A stretch of 64,000 nucleotides of DNA from Tubulanus polymorphus (GCF_964204645.1 NC_134030.1:21395110-21459109), one strand, 5' to 3'; positions 1 to 12,535 are shown, numbered from the stretch's first letter. Notes: generated by a model not told the origin, from the sequence alone. Numbers and translations: made by a program.

Positions 1-197
1 GCGGACTTACTCGTTGTGACCAGGAGAAATTGAATAGAAAAGATAAGTCACGTCCGACTTGCCTTTTGAACTCTAAACCGGTAGACGTTAATCGTATTGA
101 TAGCATAGACGAAAACAACAGGTCAATAAGTCGAGCATGAATTTAGCTTAAACATGTTTATTAGAGAACTAATAAACTCCCGTACTGTTGTACCGAG

Positions 198-285
198 CGA
201 CCAACACGAGCAGGGGGGTTAAAACAGATCGGGTAGAGAGCCGACCAACACGAGCAGGGGGGTTAAAACAGATCGGGTAGAGAGC
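198..285. repeat. 44-bp direct duplication
   Basis: Two essentially identical 44-bp copies in tandem, each holding a run of six G followed by TTAAAACAG. No coding potential is visible around it. Confidence 0.8.
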
Positions 286-521
286 TGTCAGACGAGAGAC
301 CGATCAAAAATCATACGCCACGCAAATGCTTTCCATCAGCTTGCACTGCTGAGGTCTATTTACAGTTTGTTGAATGCTTGTTTTTCTGAGGTATGAAGCT
401 AACGGTAGACGTGTTAGGCTACTCGGTAGGTGTGTGCGCCGAGTTTTCTCAAATATCTTTGAAAGCAAACAGCACATGTAGGATAGAATCTTTTACATAT
501 CTAAACCTTCTACGTCGTTTA

Positions 522-935
522 ACCCCTACAGGGTTCGAGTTAAAACTGGTCTATTAGAACAGCCCCTGCAGGGTTCAAGTTAAAACTGATCTTCTAGACC
601 AGCCCTTGCAGGGTTTGAGTTATAACTGGTCTATTAGACCAGCCCCTGCAGGGTTCAAGTTAAAACTGATCTATTAGACCAGCCCCTGCTGGGTTCAAAA
701 TATAACTGGTCCTAAAATCAGCCCCTGCAGGTTTTTAAAACTAGCCCTTGCAATGTTAGAATTAAAACTGACTAGTCCCTGCAGGCTTTAGCATAAAGCT
801 GGACTACAAAACCAGCCCCTGCTGGTTTTTAGAACTATTCTATGGAATGAGCCCGCAGGTTTAGAATTAAAACTGACCAGTCCTTACTGGGTTCAAAGAT
901 AAAACCGGTCTACCAGCCTTTACGGGATAAACTTT
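522..935. repeat. 40-bp minisatellite, about 10 degenerate copies
   Basis: Units start near AGCCCCTGCAGGGTT and continue with AAGTTAAAACTGGTCTA. The period is exactly 40 bp in the first copies and degrades after about 720. No matching array was seen elsewhere in the window. Confidence 0.75.
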
Positions 936-2499
936 ATCAATGATCTCTCAATAACACCAGCCCGAAAGCCTATGGAATATAACTGACCTAAAACAAACTA
1001 GGCCGAGACTGCAACTCAGTTAAACTTTTTGTACATGTAATAGGTGAATGGAAAGTTACTCGGGCGACGAGCGTCAATTTCCCTGTTTCAGAAGGTAAAA
1101 AAAGACGGAATTCTCATTATCACCAAATTGCAGTCCCTCCGCGTGTTTATGAGTGATTACTCCTGAATTGGACAGGACAAAAATAGCCGTACTTTTTGTC
1201 TGAGCTCGTTTTCTGTGTCATCATCATAGAGACATTCATAATGACAGCCTTCATTATCAACAATAATAGCAATACGGGAAATTGCTTTGGAGAACGCTCG
1301 ATGATTCATACCCCCGGTATTGAAATGAGCATTCGAAATAAACTGGATGTTGAGGTCTCGAAAAAATACAAGGCTATAATACAGGAACGCGAATAGCTAG
1401 GACGAGATGATATGATAGCCCTGGCAGGACCCGCTATCATTATCTGGTTACAACATTTCAGTTACCAGGCGAAATTGCCAAGGGCCCAATGACAAACGAC
1501 ACACTCCATGATGATAAGGACTCTGAATCATGGGTTATATTACTTTTCTCAAAAAACGGATAACAAAGCTGTATTTCTTGTTATTAACACATGTATTCCC
1601 ATAAGAAGAATAAAAAAAGTTGAGTCCGGTACATTTCCTTGAGCTAGTAAAGTCGATTTATTTTCGATTGTCCACGATCTTTTAGGGATATTTCGCTCAA
1701 CTAATTTTCGGCGTACACATCTCAAATAGGTCTTAATCGAATCAGTAGGTTTGTGCAGTCCAGATAAATCATCGTTTTTATATCCATTTCGTACCGGGTT
1801 GAAGGATTGATGAATATTCTCGAAAATTGAGCTTTCAATCGGCGAGAAAGTCCGCCATTTTGTTCCAGTTTGTTTACTTCTTTATGCAAATGAGCAGTGT
1901 GCATCATGTGATCAAATCGAGAGAGTCTACTCAAAGTGTTTCATTAAGCACCAATGATATTTCTTTCATTATTATTTTTCAAACAGATGTACTAAACTTT
2001 TGTTTGTTTTCGAAATCGAGAATCGACCGCAAAACGCGATAAATAATCTGCTCAAACTCGTTCACGGTCAAAATCGACAAAGATATTTAAAAAACACAAC
2101 AATTCCTTCATTCACAAAAGCCGGATACAAATTTAACCCACATACTGTTTATAGACCCGGCTTCTTATCAATACCATGATTATAGATCTTAACTTCGTCG
2201 ATTAGAATATGTATTGAAACTGGTTCTGAAAGGATCCGGTTAAATCCTCCCCCTGACCGCATGGTTCCAACGACCTTGACTTTTGGCGGAATGTGACCCG
2301 GTTATGAGGAAGGTCCTGGTTTTTGTTGGTATTTTGTGTTCAAGACTTGACTTTCTTTTTCATTCGGTGAAAAACAATTGTTTACTGAAGTTTGATGAGC
2401 ACTTGGTGAACCTTCGCCGCAGTTTATCTCCAGTAGCGAATCCGAACCTCGTGCCAAAAATCAGATTTTTATTCTTTCTCTGGAGGACTGCCATTTTAG
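936..2499. other. Stretch without a supported gene
   Basis: Only short open frames with no recognisable domain. A small perfect hairpin lies at 1412-1440 (ATGATAGC paired with GCTATCAT). Nothing else could be supported. Confidence 0.5.
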
Positions 2500-2905
2500 A
2501 AACATGGCCGCACCCATGAATCCTGCTATGGCGTCATCAAATTTTTTTGCTATTTATCTTATCTAAATGGTACTTCTAGAAAAGATGTCCGCCGCCATAA
2601 ATCCCCTTATGACATCATCAAATTATTGACTATTTATTCTATCTAAATGGTACTTGATGGCTGCCTCCATAAATCACCCTATGACGTCATCAAATTATTG
2701 ACTATTTATTCTATCTAAATGGTACTCGATGGCTGCCTCCATAAATCACCCTATGACGTCATCAAATTGTTGACTATTTATTCTATCTAAATGTTTACTT
2801 GATGGCTGCCTCCATAAATCACCCTATGACGTCATCAAATTGTTGACTATTTATTCTATCTAAATGTTACTTGATGGCTGCCTCCATAAATCACCCTATG
2901 ACATA
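2500..2905. repeat. 72-bp satellite with a TGACGTCA palindrome
   Basis: About five copies, with GATGGCTGCC starting at 2656, 2728, 2801 and 2873 (periods 72, 73 and 72); earlier copies are more diverged. Most units contain the palindrome TGACGTCA, which equals a CREB/ATF site. It shares a 20-bp core with the unrelated 41-bp array at 63482-64000. Confidence 0.8.
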
Positions 2906-3299
2906 TTATAAATATTTACCGGTGGAAAAATTAGTTTATCTATCAATGCCAAATAAAGATACGTATTGTAAAATACGTATTTATGTTTACAAAGATTTTT
3001 TTTTTACACTCGCGTTGACCCCAGAAGAGATGATATATGTAGATAACCCTGTGTAGTATAGTACTAGTGCACCACGTAATATCTTACCGTTCCCCGATAG
3101 ATCTTATCGTAACTCACTTCAACTTATTGCACGTAATCTCGAGTGTTTGTCGAATCGAAACTCGAGAGGTATCCCGGTCAAAGTTCGCTCGCGGGGACCT
3201 CTCTTCGTAAACTGCGATAGAGAGTGATACCCCGAAACTGTGACGGGCACTGTGGTACGGGAATGAGTCCAAGGGACTTTGGATAAACCGGCGTGGATT

Positions 3300-3600
3300 T
3301 ACCTCAATAACTGATCTAACAATTTAAGACCAGTCTAAGCTCATTTTAGTTCTATAACCAATCTAACAGCTTGAGACCAGTCTAAGCTCATTTTGGTTCT
3401 ATAACCAATCTAACAACTTAAGACCAGTCTAAGTCCATTCTGGTTCTATAACCAATCTAACAACTTAAGACCAGTCTAAGCTCATTTTAGTTTTATAGCC
3501 AATCTAACAACTTAAGACCAGTCTAAGCTCATTCTGGTTCTATAACCAATCTAACAATTTAAGACTTGTTTTGTTCCTATAACCACTCTAACAACTCACT
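3300..3600 (-). repeat. 47-bp MITE-derived satellite, reverse orientation
   Basis: Six or more 47-bp copies (ATAACC at 3354, 3401, 3448) of the family that forms long arrays in the opposite orientation at 10615-11765 and 15085-15580. The unit carries CTTAAGACCAGTCTAAG, the internal segment of the foldback element at 19161-19300. Confidence 0.8.
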
Positions 3601-5390
3601 GATATCATTTGGTTCTATAATCTAAGATTTAAGTCTAAATTGTGCGATCAATTTTAATCCACAAAATGTATAAGTATCGCGTTCGTAGAAATATCACCTA
3701 TACCGGATTTGAAGGCGGTCACGTGTGAAGCCTTGACCTATTTCAGATGAAAACTGATCATCATTAAATCCATAATTATCAATGTCAAGGATGACACATC
3801 AAAACAAGTCCTAGAAATACCGTTAATTATTCCTCGCATTTTCCACCAAACATTTTCCGTAACATTTGTCGGCGTAAAAAATTCTAAACGTATATGTGTT
3901 CTGGGACCAATTGCTGAAAAGTCCCTTAGAGTTAACCAGTGGACAATTGACATAGTAACAATTTAAAGTTAAAGTTCCTGTGGTATTTATCTACTGAGTC
4001 GTGACTACTTAAGTTCAAAAGTGATCTAACATTTTTTCTTAAGTCATATAGATTGGCTTAGAATTAAGGTCCGAGACTCCTTTGCAATCTCAGCTAAGTG
4101 TGTGCCCTTTTGTCAAATTGAAACATTTTCCATGGATCAATGATTTCTAGATTCACTTTCGGTCGAAGTATCTTTCAGAAACTATTTTCCGAGCTTTCCA
4201 AAACAACACTTTTTAGTGTGACAGTTTCTTAGGCGAAAATTTAGACAACGCTTGCTTTTGTTATTCTATGCATTACGTATTTACAGCAAATCTTATCTTA
4301 TCGAAGAATAATCGAAATGATACTCGGTTTATCTTTGATATAAGATCGAAGGCGCAAAGTTCGCAACCTTGGTTCATACCGAGTTTTTACACCAATCTAT
4401 GGGTTCATTTCACTGCAGGTTGTTTCAACTTTATTAGTCCGGTTAATCATGAGAATGACGGTTTTATCTACGGAAAAAAAAACAAGGCATAGTACGGAAC
4501 TTGTTCCTTCTTTTACAAACTAGTATTTAATCAAGATTGAATTTTGTAACTTTTCATTGGTCGACCACGATCTTCTAAGGTATTTCAAAACCAATTTTTA
4601 TTTCAATACTGATCCAAGATACTTCAAAACCAATTTTCATTCCTTCTTAACCGTCGCAAGATTCTTTTTAGGATATTTCTAGGATATTTTTAGGATATTT
4701 CTTAAAACACTAACGGTACTTATTGCTTCTATAACGAAGCCATTTTCATACATTACATTTTTAGATGTTTTCATTGCTTCGAAGCAAATACTTTCTTAAA
4801 ATGCTTTAAATTGAACAGCACTTATTTCTCCTATAACGCAGCCATTTTCAATTATATGTTTTTTAATATTCTTCGTAGTTCTAAAGCAGATACATTCTTC
4901 AAAAATACTTTAAAATCTAACAGGACTTTATACTTCTCTGCATAAACGGAACCATTTTAAATCAACGTCATCTTTTTGAGAATTGTTCATCGTACGTAGC
5001 TCGATATCGCCTAAAATACTTCAAAACAAACGAGGTGTTGAACGTCTGATCTTTTTTTTTTTAAGAAAAAAAGCGCCAGACGTTTCTTGACGTCCCGTCG
5101 AAACATCTGATCCACTCAAAACCATCGTTTTGCATCGTGTAGGCGAAACGAATTAGAAAACACGTTTTCACCCCCGCTGCCTGAAAACAAGCATCAGAAA
5201 TGTTCGCAGAACACACACTGTTGCGGGCCGTATCAAATTCAACAACTTCAAAACTGATTAGACTCTATTTTTATTCGTGCGTTCAGCAGCTTCTCTGCCG
5301 TACGTATCGGCAACCAGTCCTAAAGGGTAGAAAAATACCAGGCAGCTACTGGAGTGTGCAAAAATGTTTGTTTTGATCGGGCACCGGCAC
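3601..5390. other. Stretch without a gene; one foldback fragment
   Basis: AT-rich sequence with short non-conserved frames. About 3898-4010 holds a degenerate copy of the element seen at 44398-44526 (CCAATTGCTGAAAAG then GTTAACCAGTGG). This explains why a short minus-strand frame here resembles one near 44.3 kb; neither is a gene. Confidence 0.5.
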
Positions 5391-5394
5391 CGCT

Positions 5395-5660
5395 TCTGCG
5401 GCAAGTGAGGATCCACCAGGCATCAACTACCATGGAGGATTCTACTTGTGTAAAGCGAGGATCCACTAGGTGTCGCTAGTGCGCAGTAGGCCATCAACTA
5501 CTGCGGCAATACAGGATTCCACTTGTGGCAAGTATGATTCCACCAGGTGTCGCTTGTGTGCAGCAGGACATCAACTACTGCGGCAATAGAGGATTCCACT
5601 TTCGTCAAGTAAGGATCCACCAGGTGTCGCTAGTGTACAGTAGGACACCAACCTAATTTC
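5395..5660 (+). repeat. Dispersed repeat, about three tandem units
   Basis: Units contain GAGGATCCACCAGGTGTCGC, then a GTGCAGTAGGACATCAAC-type stretch and GCGGCAATAGAGGATTCCAC. Inverted copies occur at 41485-41600 and 55495-55600 and a fragment at 45895-45960, so this is a dispersed family and not a local duplication. Confidence 0.7.
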
Positions 5661-6520
5661 GAATCACCAACCAAAAAATTTCATGTTCAAAACGTTTTGA
5701 ATTGTCAATGAGTAACAAAACATTCGTTTCGAAGCTATTCCTAAAAGTCTTTGATAATGAATGGTTTAACGGATCTAAAAGTATTTCAAAGGAGGCGCGA
5801 GGTTTAAAACAGAAACGGACGATTCGTCGCCGAAATTTGCGCTGGATTTGTTATTTTTGCGAGCACGTTATTTCTGCGGGCGGTTGCCGTAGCGACGTCG
5901 AGGCACATATCACGGACCCGAGAAAATAATTAGTGCAATAATTTTCCCGGTAGATTCCCCTATACGTTTTAGATAAAAGACCTCCGACAAGGAAGCTAAT
6001 TCCGGTTATAAAGCGTGACCCCAGGGTCGACGATCGAAAAAGATCTAGATCCTTCACGCGAACCTGAACTTAATAAAAACACCCCATGACCACTCCTAAG
6101 AACTGCACTTGCTTTTAAAGTTCATTTTCAACCAATGTGAATACAGTTCAAGTGTTAATGTTCGGTTTTTAAACTCGGCACGCATTCATGGATTCACGTA
6201 TGATATTTCTAAGGCTATTTTATTGCCGCGATAATCTAATCCCTTACTAGGGCTAACTTTGGAGCAACAACCGGGGCTATGGTTTTAGAACCAAATTAAG
6301 TTTACTTAGACTGGTCTTAAGTTGTTAGATTGACTTTATAAAACCAAAATGAGCTAAGACTGGTTCTTAATTGTTAGATTGGATATAGAGAAAAATCAGC
6401 TTAAGATTGTTTTGCTTAGTGCAGTATAGCCCACCCCCCCCCCCTTATTGTTGGGTTTTATATCATCTGATACGAACTCAGGGTTTTTGTTATCAATGAT
6501 TATAATGAGGACAACATCAG
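5661..6520. other. Stretch without a supported gene
   Basis: Contains a fragment of the 47-bp satellite family at about 6275-6400 and a run of C at about 6434-6444. A short plus-strand frame at 5702-5929 has no recognisable similarity and is not called. Confidence 0.45.
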
Positions 6521-6865
6521 TATTCCTGAATATGACTATTAGTATATAGTCGAAACGTTGAATAAACTTCACTAACTCAAGGAATACAGTATTCCTGAAG
6601 ATGACTATTAGGATATAGTGGAAACGTTGAATAAACTACACTAGCTCAAGGAATACAGTATTCCTGAAGATGACCATTAGGATATAGTCGAAACGTTGAA
6701 TAAACTACACTAGCTCAAGGAATACAGTATTCCTGTAGATGACTATTAGGATAAAGTCGAAACGTTGAATAAACTACACTAGCGCAAGGAATACAGTATT
6801 CCTGAAGATGACCATTAGAATATAGTCGAAACGTTGCATATATTAGCTCAAGGAAACATTTCAGA
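6521..6865 (+). repeat. 69-bp array with hammerhead-like fold
   Basis: Five units start at 6521, 6590, 6659, 6728 and 6797, exactly 69 bp apart. Each reads UAUUC, CUGAAGA, U, a GACUAU/AUAGUC hairpin, GAAAC, GUU, GAAUA, then a 30-nt linker. UAUUC and GAAUA can pair as an outer stem, CUGAAGA fits the hammerhead core CUGANGA, and GAAA follows the inner stem. One extra U between core and stem, and a stem III reduced to ACGU, depart from the textbook fold. Individual units carry core or stem mutations. Degenerate copies lie at about 9815-9862 (minus), 17230-17290 and 17345-17405. Self-cleavage is an inference only. Confidence 0.75.
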
Positions 6866-6950
6866 CTCTTTCCATTCTTAGTATGGATTCTATATCATTT
6901 TTACAACTGTGACTCAATGCGCCATAGATTCAAAAATAAATCACACTTAC

Positions 6951-7212
6951 CACCGCCATTTTTGTAACAAAGGTACGGAAATCGCCACACGTTGCCCAAA
7001 CCGACGGCCAGCCCGACGCACGTCAGTATGAACTCGACTTTGTTACTCCACTGATCTCGCTGGGGTATATCCGACGAAACGTCCTTCGTCCCGTTCTCGA
7101 CGACGGCCTGGTCGATTATCCGTTGCTCGCTTTCGGCCAACCTCTTAGCCTCCTTGCTCGCCGGATCCGTCGAACCGTTCGCGGCGCCGACTGAATTCTT
7201 TCCCTGACCCAT
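6951..7212 (-). CDS. SLC6 neurotransmitter/amino-acid transporter, first coding exon
   Basis: First coding exon of a sodium- and chloride-coupled plasma-membrane transporter of the SLC6 family (GABA, glycine, taurine, proline and monoamine carriers). The chosen start gives MGQGKNS; an in-frame ATG lies 17 codons upstream at 7263. Residues 1-50 are a polar cytoplasmic tail. RDQW at 52-55 matches the conserved N-terminal gating Arg-x-x-Trp. Residues 59-84 are the start of transmembrane helix 1, with [19 protein letters not shown], which lines the substrate and sodium sites. The exon ends in phase 1 at 6951 before a GTAAGT donor. Remaining exons lie at lower coordinates and would have to be outside the window, since none was found between 1 and 6950. 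The subtype cannot be decided from this exon, though the helix-1 wording fits the GABA/glycine/taurine branch. Confidence 0.9.
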
Positions 7213-7263
7213 CGTGATATTCGTACCGTATTCAAACGTTTCGAAGGTTCGGCTCATAAACAA

Positions 7264-8090
7264 CTAGCAATTTCGGCCTGATTTTGACAGTAGTGTTTGT
7301 AGGTACTGTACGCTTAGCAGACGTTTGATCTGTCCCGCTGTGGTCTGTCCAAGTTAACCAAGAAATCGTGGAGCGAAGTTCGGTGATGTTTGTCATAAAA
7401 TGTTCGCCCGAATTCGCTACTGAATTCGCCAGCTCTCAAGTTTATCTGCAATGGAAAGAAAGCGATTGGAGTCGGTTTTTAGAATGGAACTAGAAGCCGA
7501 ACTTGACCAGGTCTCAATATGTAAAACAACAAAACTAACTTGAAAGTTTAAAAGCGCCTTCAAAAATAAGACATTTATTGTTTAATTGTGTCAACAATAA
7601 ATGATATAATATAGATTACTCTAATATCGAATTTACGTAATTTTAGAAATTAATATACCGATAAATGAATTTAATTGACCGGCAACCAGTCTAACGCTGA
7701 TGTATCGGAGACGTAGTGCACATCCTCTCAAAAATTATTTCTAAAATGTATCGAATATGAAATGAGAGTTATGAAATATATTTAGAATAAACGCCAAAAT
7801 TCACAATTTTGATTTTAGTTTTGATATTGGTGACGTCGTGCATATGCCGCCTGGAAAAACTGAATACAGTAAGTAAATATAAATAGTTTCCCTGCAGAAT
7901 TTAAAGCTAAAATATCAGATTTCGAATTCAATTCATTTTTCACCATGCAGAATATTGCAGGTTTAAAATGTTAGATTTAGAAGTGAATTAATTTTGAGCG
8001 TTCGGCAATTTTTAAATTGGAAAGGGCAATTTGAAAGTGTTGGCCAAGGTTTTTTGAAAATTATAATCAATAAGATTTGTGAATTCTAGC
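7264..8090. other. Upstream region of the SLC6 exon
   Basis: Presumed 5' flank or 5' UTR/intron of the minus-strand transporter gene. AT-rich with no further coding exon, TATA box or array that can be supported. Confidence 0.4.
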
Positions 8091-8365
8091 CCCCGAGTTG
8101 GTGTCAAATAATGAGTAAGAGTTTGTGAAATACAGTAGACTCTGTCTCTTACTGCGGTAAAGTTGAGACCGGTAAAATTCTACCCCGAGTTGGTGTCAAA
8201 TAATGAGTAAGAGTTTGTGAAATACAGTAGACTCTGTCTCTTACTGCGGTAAAGTTGAGACCGGTAAAATTCTACCCCGAGTTGGTGTCAAATACTGAGT
8301 AAGAGTTTGTGAAATACAGTAGACTCTGTCTCTTACTGCGGTAAAGTTGAAACTTGTAAAATCAC
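8091..8365. repeat. 92-bp tandem repeat, three copies
   Basis: Three nearly identical units with CCCCGAGTTGG at 8091, 8183 and 8275, each ending in GTAAAGTTGAGACCGG. The high identity implies recent expansion. Confidence 0.85.
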
Positions 8366-9084
8366 GAATTTGAATCATGAATTAAGTTCAGGTTTGACTC
8401 GGAGTTAAAAATGAACAAATTCTAACTCAGAAATAATAACTTATAATTATGAAACTGAGTCTAATATTCTAAAATGCCGCGAATAGGGACGAGACAATTT
8501 CTTTATTTTTGTTGAAAAAAAAACCAAATTTGCGAGGATGAAAGTTCAGATTTGCGTTAATTCGTTGAAAATGAACTAATTCTAACTCGCGGTCCTTATT
8601 TTCTAAAATACCGCGTAGGGACGAGACGATTTCTTTAAAACAAAAACAGGAATTATCACTGAACTAGTGAATACGAATATAGATAGGCAAGTACGTACCG
8701 GTGAAAGATCTGATAAACCTGAAATACCGTAACTGAAATAACTAACACGCCGGGTATTCACAGTAACACAACGACTCTCTTTCAGTTCTGACAATCGAAT
8801 GAATAAGAATCGCGTAGATATAGTTATATCTACGAGCGGGATTTGGAAAGCGGCCAGAACTCGCGCGGCGCAACCAACTAACAACACCGACCAAACCAAC
8901 CAACCAAACGGCGTCGTCGATCGCCGAATGAAATAATGCCAATGTTAGGTCAATGGAAATTTACAAATCCCGACAACGAGCTCGAACCGAGAATTGAATA
9001 CCGTAATTTTTATATGAACCTAACGCGAACCAATCCTATTATTATATCGTATTAATGAGGAATAATATTCATTAAATCACATTG

Positions 9085-9223
<139 letters not shown>

Positions 9224-9417
9224 AATTCATGAAATCATCGCGCATAGAATTTGGATTTAAAATGAGAATTATCAGCTAAATAAATCCGCATATTTTACCC
9301 GACTTTCTGCTATTTACTAATCTTATTAATATATATGCGAATAATTGTCGTATTGTTTTATCTATGGAAATGCCTCGTGGTCACGTTGTGTGGCGTTAAC
9401 TGGAAAAGACCCAGAAT

Positions 9418-9605
9418 AGTCGACAAAAACCCACAATAAAAAAGAAAGACTATCTGATAGTTTGACGTTTCGACTCAAATCTATGAGCCATTTTCAAAAA
9501 CTGTTTTTGACTTTTGTTCAGTTTTTGAAAATGGCTCATAGATTTGCGTCGAAACGTCAAACTATCAGGTAATTTTTCTTTTTTATAGTGGGTTTTTGTC
9601 GACTA
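9418..9605. mobile_element. Foldback MITE, 188 bp
   Basis: Almost perfect inverted repeat from AGTCGACAAAAACCCA to TGGGTTTTTGTCGACT, flanked on both sides by AAT (possible 3-bp target duplication). Each arm contains the structural module GGCTCA/TGAGTC, GAAACGTC, AAACT, with AGTTT placed to pair with AAACT. No open frame, so it is non-autonomous. Confidence 0.85.
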
Positions 9606-10614
9606 ATTGATATTGGACAGCCACTTGTCTATCTATGACTGTGACATTTACTATGTATGACCAGGGATTGGAATTCTTTTTGGGGAATTTCCGGACCGAC
9701 TTGGGTGTAGTTTTTGACCAAGTAATCGCTGGCATTTAGTTCCAGATTGATGTAGAGGGAATCCCACAATGATAATAAAAAGTCCGCAAAATGAAACTTC
9801 GAGATAGTAGTTCATTTCAATGTTTTGACTATATCCTAATAGTCATCTTCAGGAATAATGAAATACTACAAAAATTATGAGATCGCGTGCGAAATTCTGT
9901 TTTGAAAATTGCTAATAGAATCGGTTCAAAACATGAAATACGTGTTTCAGTTTTTTCTACATATTGTATCGTCTTTTTTTCAATTAAATTAAACAAGTTT
10001 TAAGAATGATAACTTTGCCAAACAGGATATATGTCCGGGCCTACAGCGCTGCATGCCGCTAGTTACACATCACTGGTTATACAACCGAACTTAATCAGCT
10101 CGGACTGGTTTTAACTTGTTATAATAGCTAAGACTGGTCTTTGATCTAAGCTATGACCTTGCAAACGACCCAATAAATATTTTCACCTATAGGGCGCATA
10201 TCCGCAGTAGGTCCGAGCCGGAGCCCTCCAATCTTCATCAAGCACAATATATTTCTTTTTTATGCTAACTATGTTCCACAAAAGCCACGATATCGCTTTT
10301 AAAGGGTCAATTATTTTTCAAAATTCTCTGGAGGCACCAAAAATCAATCGACGTGAAAAATAATAATATTCCCTAGAACACGCAATCACAAGCGGCGCGA
10401 AACGTAATCTGATAGCTTTTTGAGTTCGCTGTCTGGAACTTCGTCAATACTTTCCTTTTTTCATTTGTTCGATTCGACCTATAAATTCGCTGTAAATATT
10501 TTGTTCCGTCGGTTGATATTCAGTTTACTGTAAAAGGTTAAAACATCGCGAACGAACTGATTCTAAGTTCTATTGAGAAAAATACACGAATACGAAATTG
10601 CACTTGTCTCAAGA

Positions 10615-11765
10615 TTATCTATAGAATCCAATGACACTGATCTTTGGTTGTTGAATTAGCTATAGAACCAAAAAGCTTGTGGATTGTGGACCGGTGGTCT
10701 TAAGTTGTTAGTTTTGTTATACAACCAAAAAGCTTAGACCGGTGGTCTTAAGTAGTTAGATTTGTTATAGAACCAACATGAGCTTAGACTGGTCTTAAGT
10801 AGTTAGATTTGTTATAGAACCAACATGAGCTTTGACTGGTCTTAAGTTGTTAGATTGGTTATAGAACCGACATGAGATTAGACTGGTCTTAAGTTGTTAG
10901 ATTTATTATAGAACCAAAATGAGCTTAGGCTGGTCTTAAGTTTTTAGATTTGTTATAGAACCAAAATGAGCTTAGGCTGGTCTTAAATTGTTAGATTGGT
11001 TAAAGAACCAACATGAGCTTAGACTGGTCTTAAGTTTTTAGATTTGTTATAGAACCAAAATGAGCTTAGGCTGGTCTTAAATTGTTAGATTGGTTAAAGA
11101 ACCAACATGAGCTTAGACTGGTCTTAAGTTGTTAGATTTATTATAGAACCAAAATGAGCTTAGGCTGGTCTTAAGTTGATAGATTGGTTATAGAACCGAC
11201 ATGAGATTAGACTGGTCTTAAGTTGTTAGATTTATTATAGAACCAAAATGAGCTTAGGCTGGTCTTAAGTTTTTAGATTTGTTATAGAACCAAAATGAGC
11301 TTAGGCTGGTCTTAAATTGTTAGATTGGTTAAAGAACCAACATGAGCTTAGACTGGTCTTAAGTTTTTAGATTTGTTATAGAACCAAAATGAGCTTAGGC
11401 TGGTCTTAAATTGTTAGATTGGTTAAAGAACCAACATGAGCTTAGACTGGTCTTAAGTTGTTAGATTTATTATAGAACCAAAATGAGCTTAGGCTGGTCT
11501 TAAGTTGATAGATTGGTTATAGAACCGACATGAGATTAGACCGGTCTCAAGTTGTTAGATTGGTTAAAGAACTGACATGAGCTTAGACTGGTCTTAAGTT
11601 GTTAGATTGGTTATAGAAACAAAATAAGTTTAGGCTGGTCTTAAGTTGTTAGATTGGTTTATAGAACCAAAATGACCTTAGACTGGTCTTAAGTTGTTAG
11701 ATTGGTTAAAGAACCAACATGAGTTTAGACTGGTCTTGCGTTGTTAGATTAGCTATAGAACTTCG
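10615..11765 (+). repeat. 47-bp MITE-derived satellite, main array
   Basis: About 24 units of 47 bp built on GAGCTTAGACTGGTCTTAAG and TTAGATTGGTTATAGAACC. A longer block of several units is itself repeated (about 10860-11150 against 11200-11520), so there is higher-order structure. Sequence beyond both ends (CTTGCAAAC near 10162 and 11802) resembles the termini of the 19161-19300 element. The array therefore looks like an internal expansion of one foldback copy. Confidence 0.85.
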
Positions 11766-11769
11766 ATAT

Positions 11770-12240
11770 CCAGACTGTTCCTAAATGTAAGCCATGACCT
11801 TGCAAACACATCTCATGTAGTAGCCGAAATGTCAAATGCAATACCCACAAACCAGACCATTTTTTCTTTTCTATTTCTATTTTTCTTTAACCTATTCAAT
11901 TACATTACTTCTTAACGATTGTTCGACAAACAGGTTTCTTTCTATTGCGTATATCTTACACAATAATATGTATATTTGCCCGTCGTATCGTCTGCCATAC
12001 ACCAGTCCGTAGCTAATGTCGTTTTATTCAATCCAAAATTAGTCTGTCCTTTTACTCAAAGAATTTACAAGTACGCGAGGTAAAAGACTTCTTTGTAAGG
12101 CTACATGTATGATATAATAACTAGAATTTTTGCTAGCTCGGGAACCAGCTCGGCGAATACATCCCGAGTCGTCACAACGTTCAGTTTTTGGTCAGATCTC
12201 CTTATTCAATGTATAGTCGTCGAGATATTTTGATTTGATT
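11770..12240. other. Stretch without a supported gene
   Basis: No domain, repeat or regulatory site that I can name. Confidence 0.4.
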
Positions 12241-12249
12241 TCCTTAATT

Positions 12250-12535
12250 CACCGCGCCACAACAGCAGCGGCAGCACCACCACCACCAACAGCAGCAGAG
12301 CAGCGGCAGCAGCAGCAGCAGCAGAACCACCACCACCAACAGCAGCAGCAGTGGCAGTATCAGCGGCAACGTCACCACCAACACCACCACCACCACCAAC
12401 AGCAGCAGCAGCAACAGCAACAGCAGTAGCACCACCACCACAACCAACAGTAGCAGAGCAGCAGCAGCAGCAGCAGCAGCAACAGAGCCACCACCACCAA
12501 CAGCAGCAGCAGTGGCAGTATCAGCGGCAGTGCAG
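12250..12535. repeat. CAG/CAC/CAA trinucleotide repeat tract
   Basis: About 285 bp of interrupted CAG, CAC and CAA triplets. A 60-bp stretch with GGCAGTATCAGCGGCA recurs at about 12350 and 12510, so part of the tract has duplicated. Open frames exist in several phases on both strands (poly-Gln/His, poly-Leu/Val), as expected of a triplet repeat. No flanking exon signal supports a protein. Confidence 0.9.

Noticed and set aside
3738-3953. 71-aa minus frame resembling one at 44278-44490
   Set aside because: The similarity comes from two copies of the same foldback element, not from a gene family.
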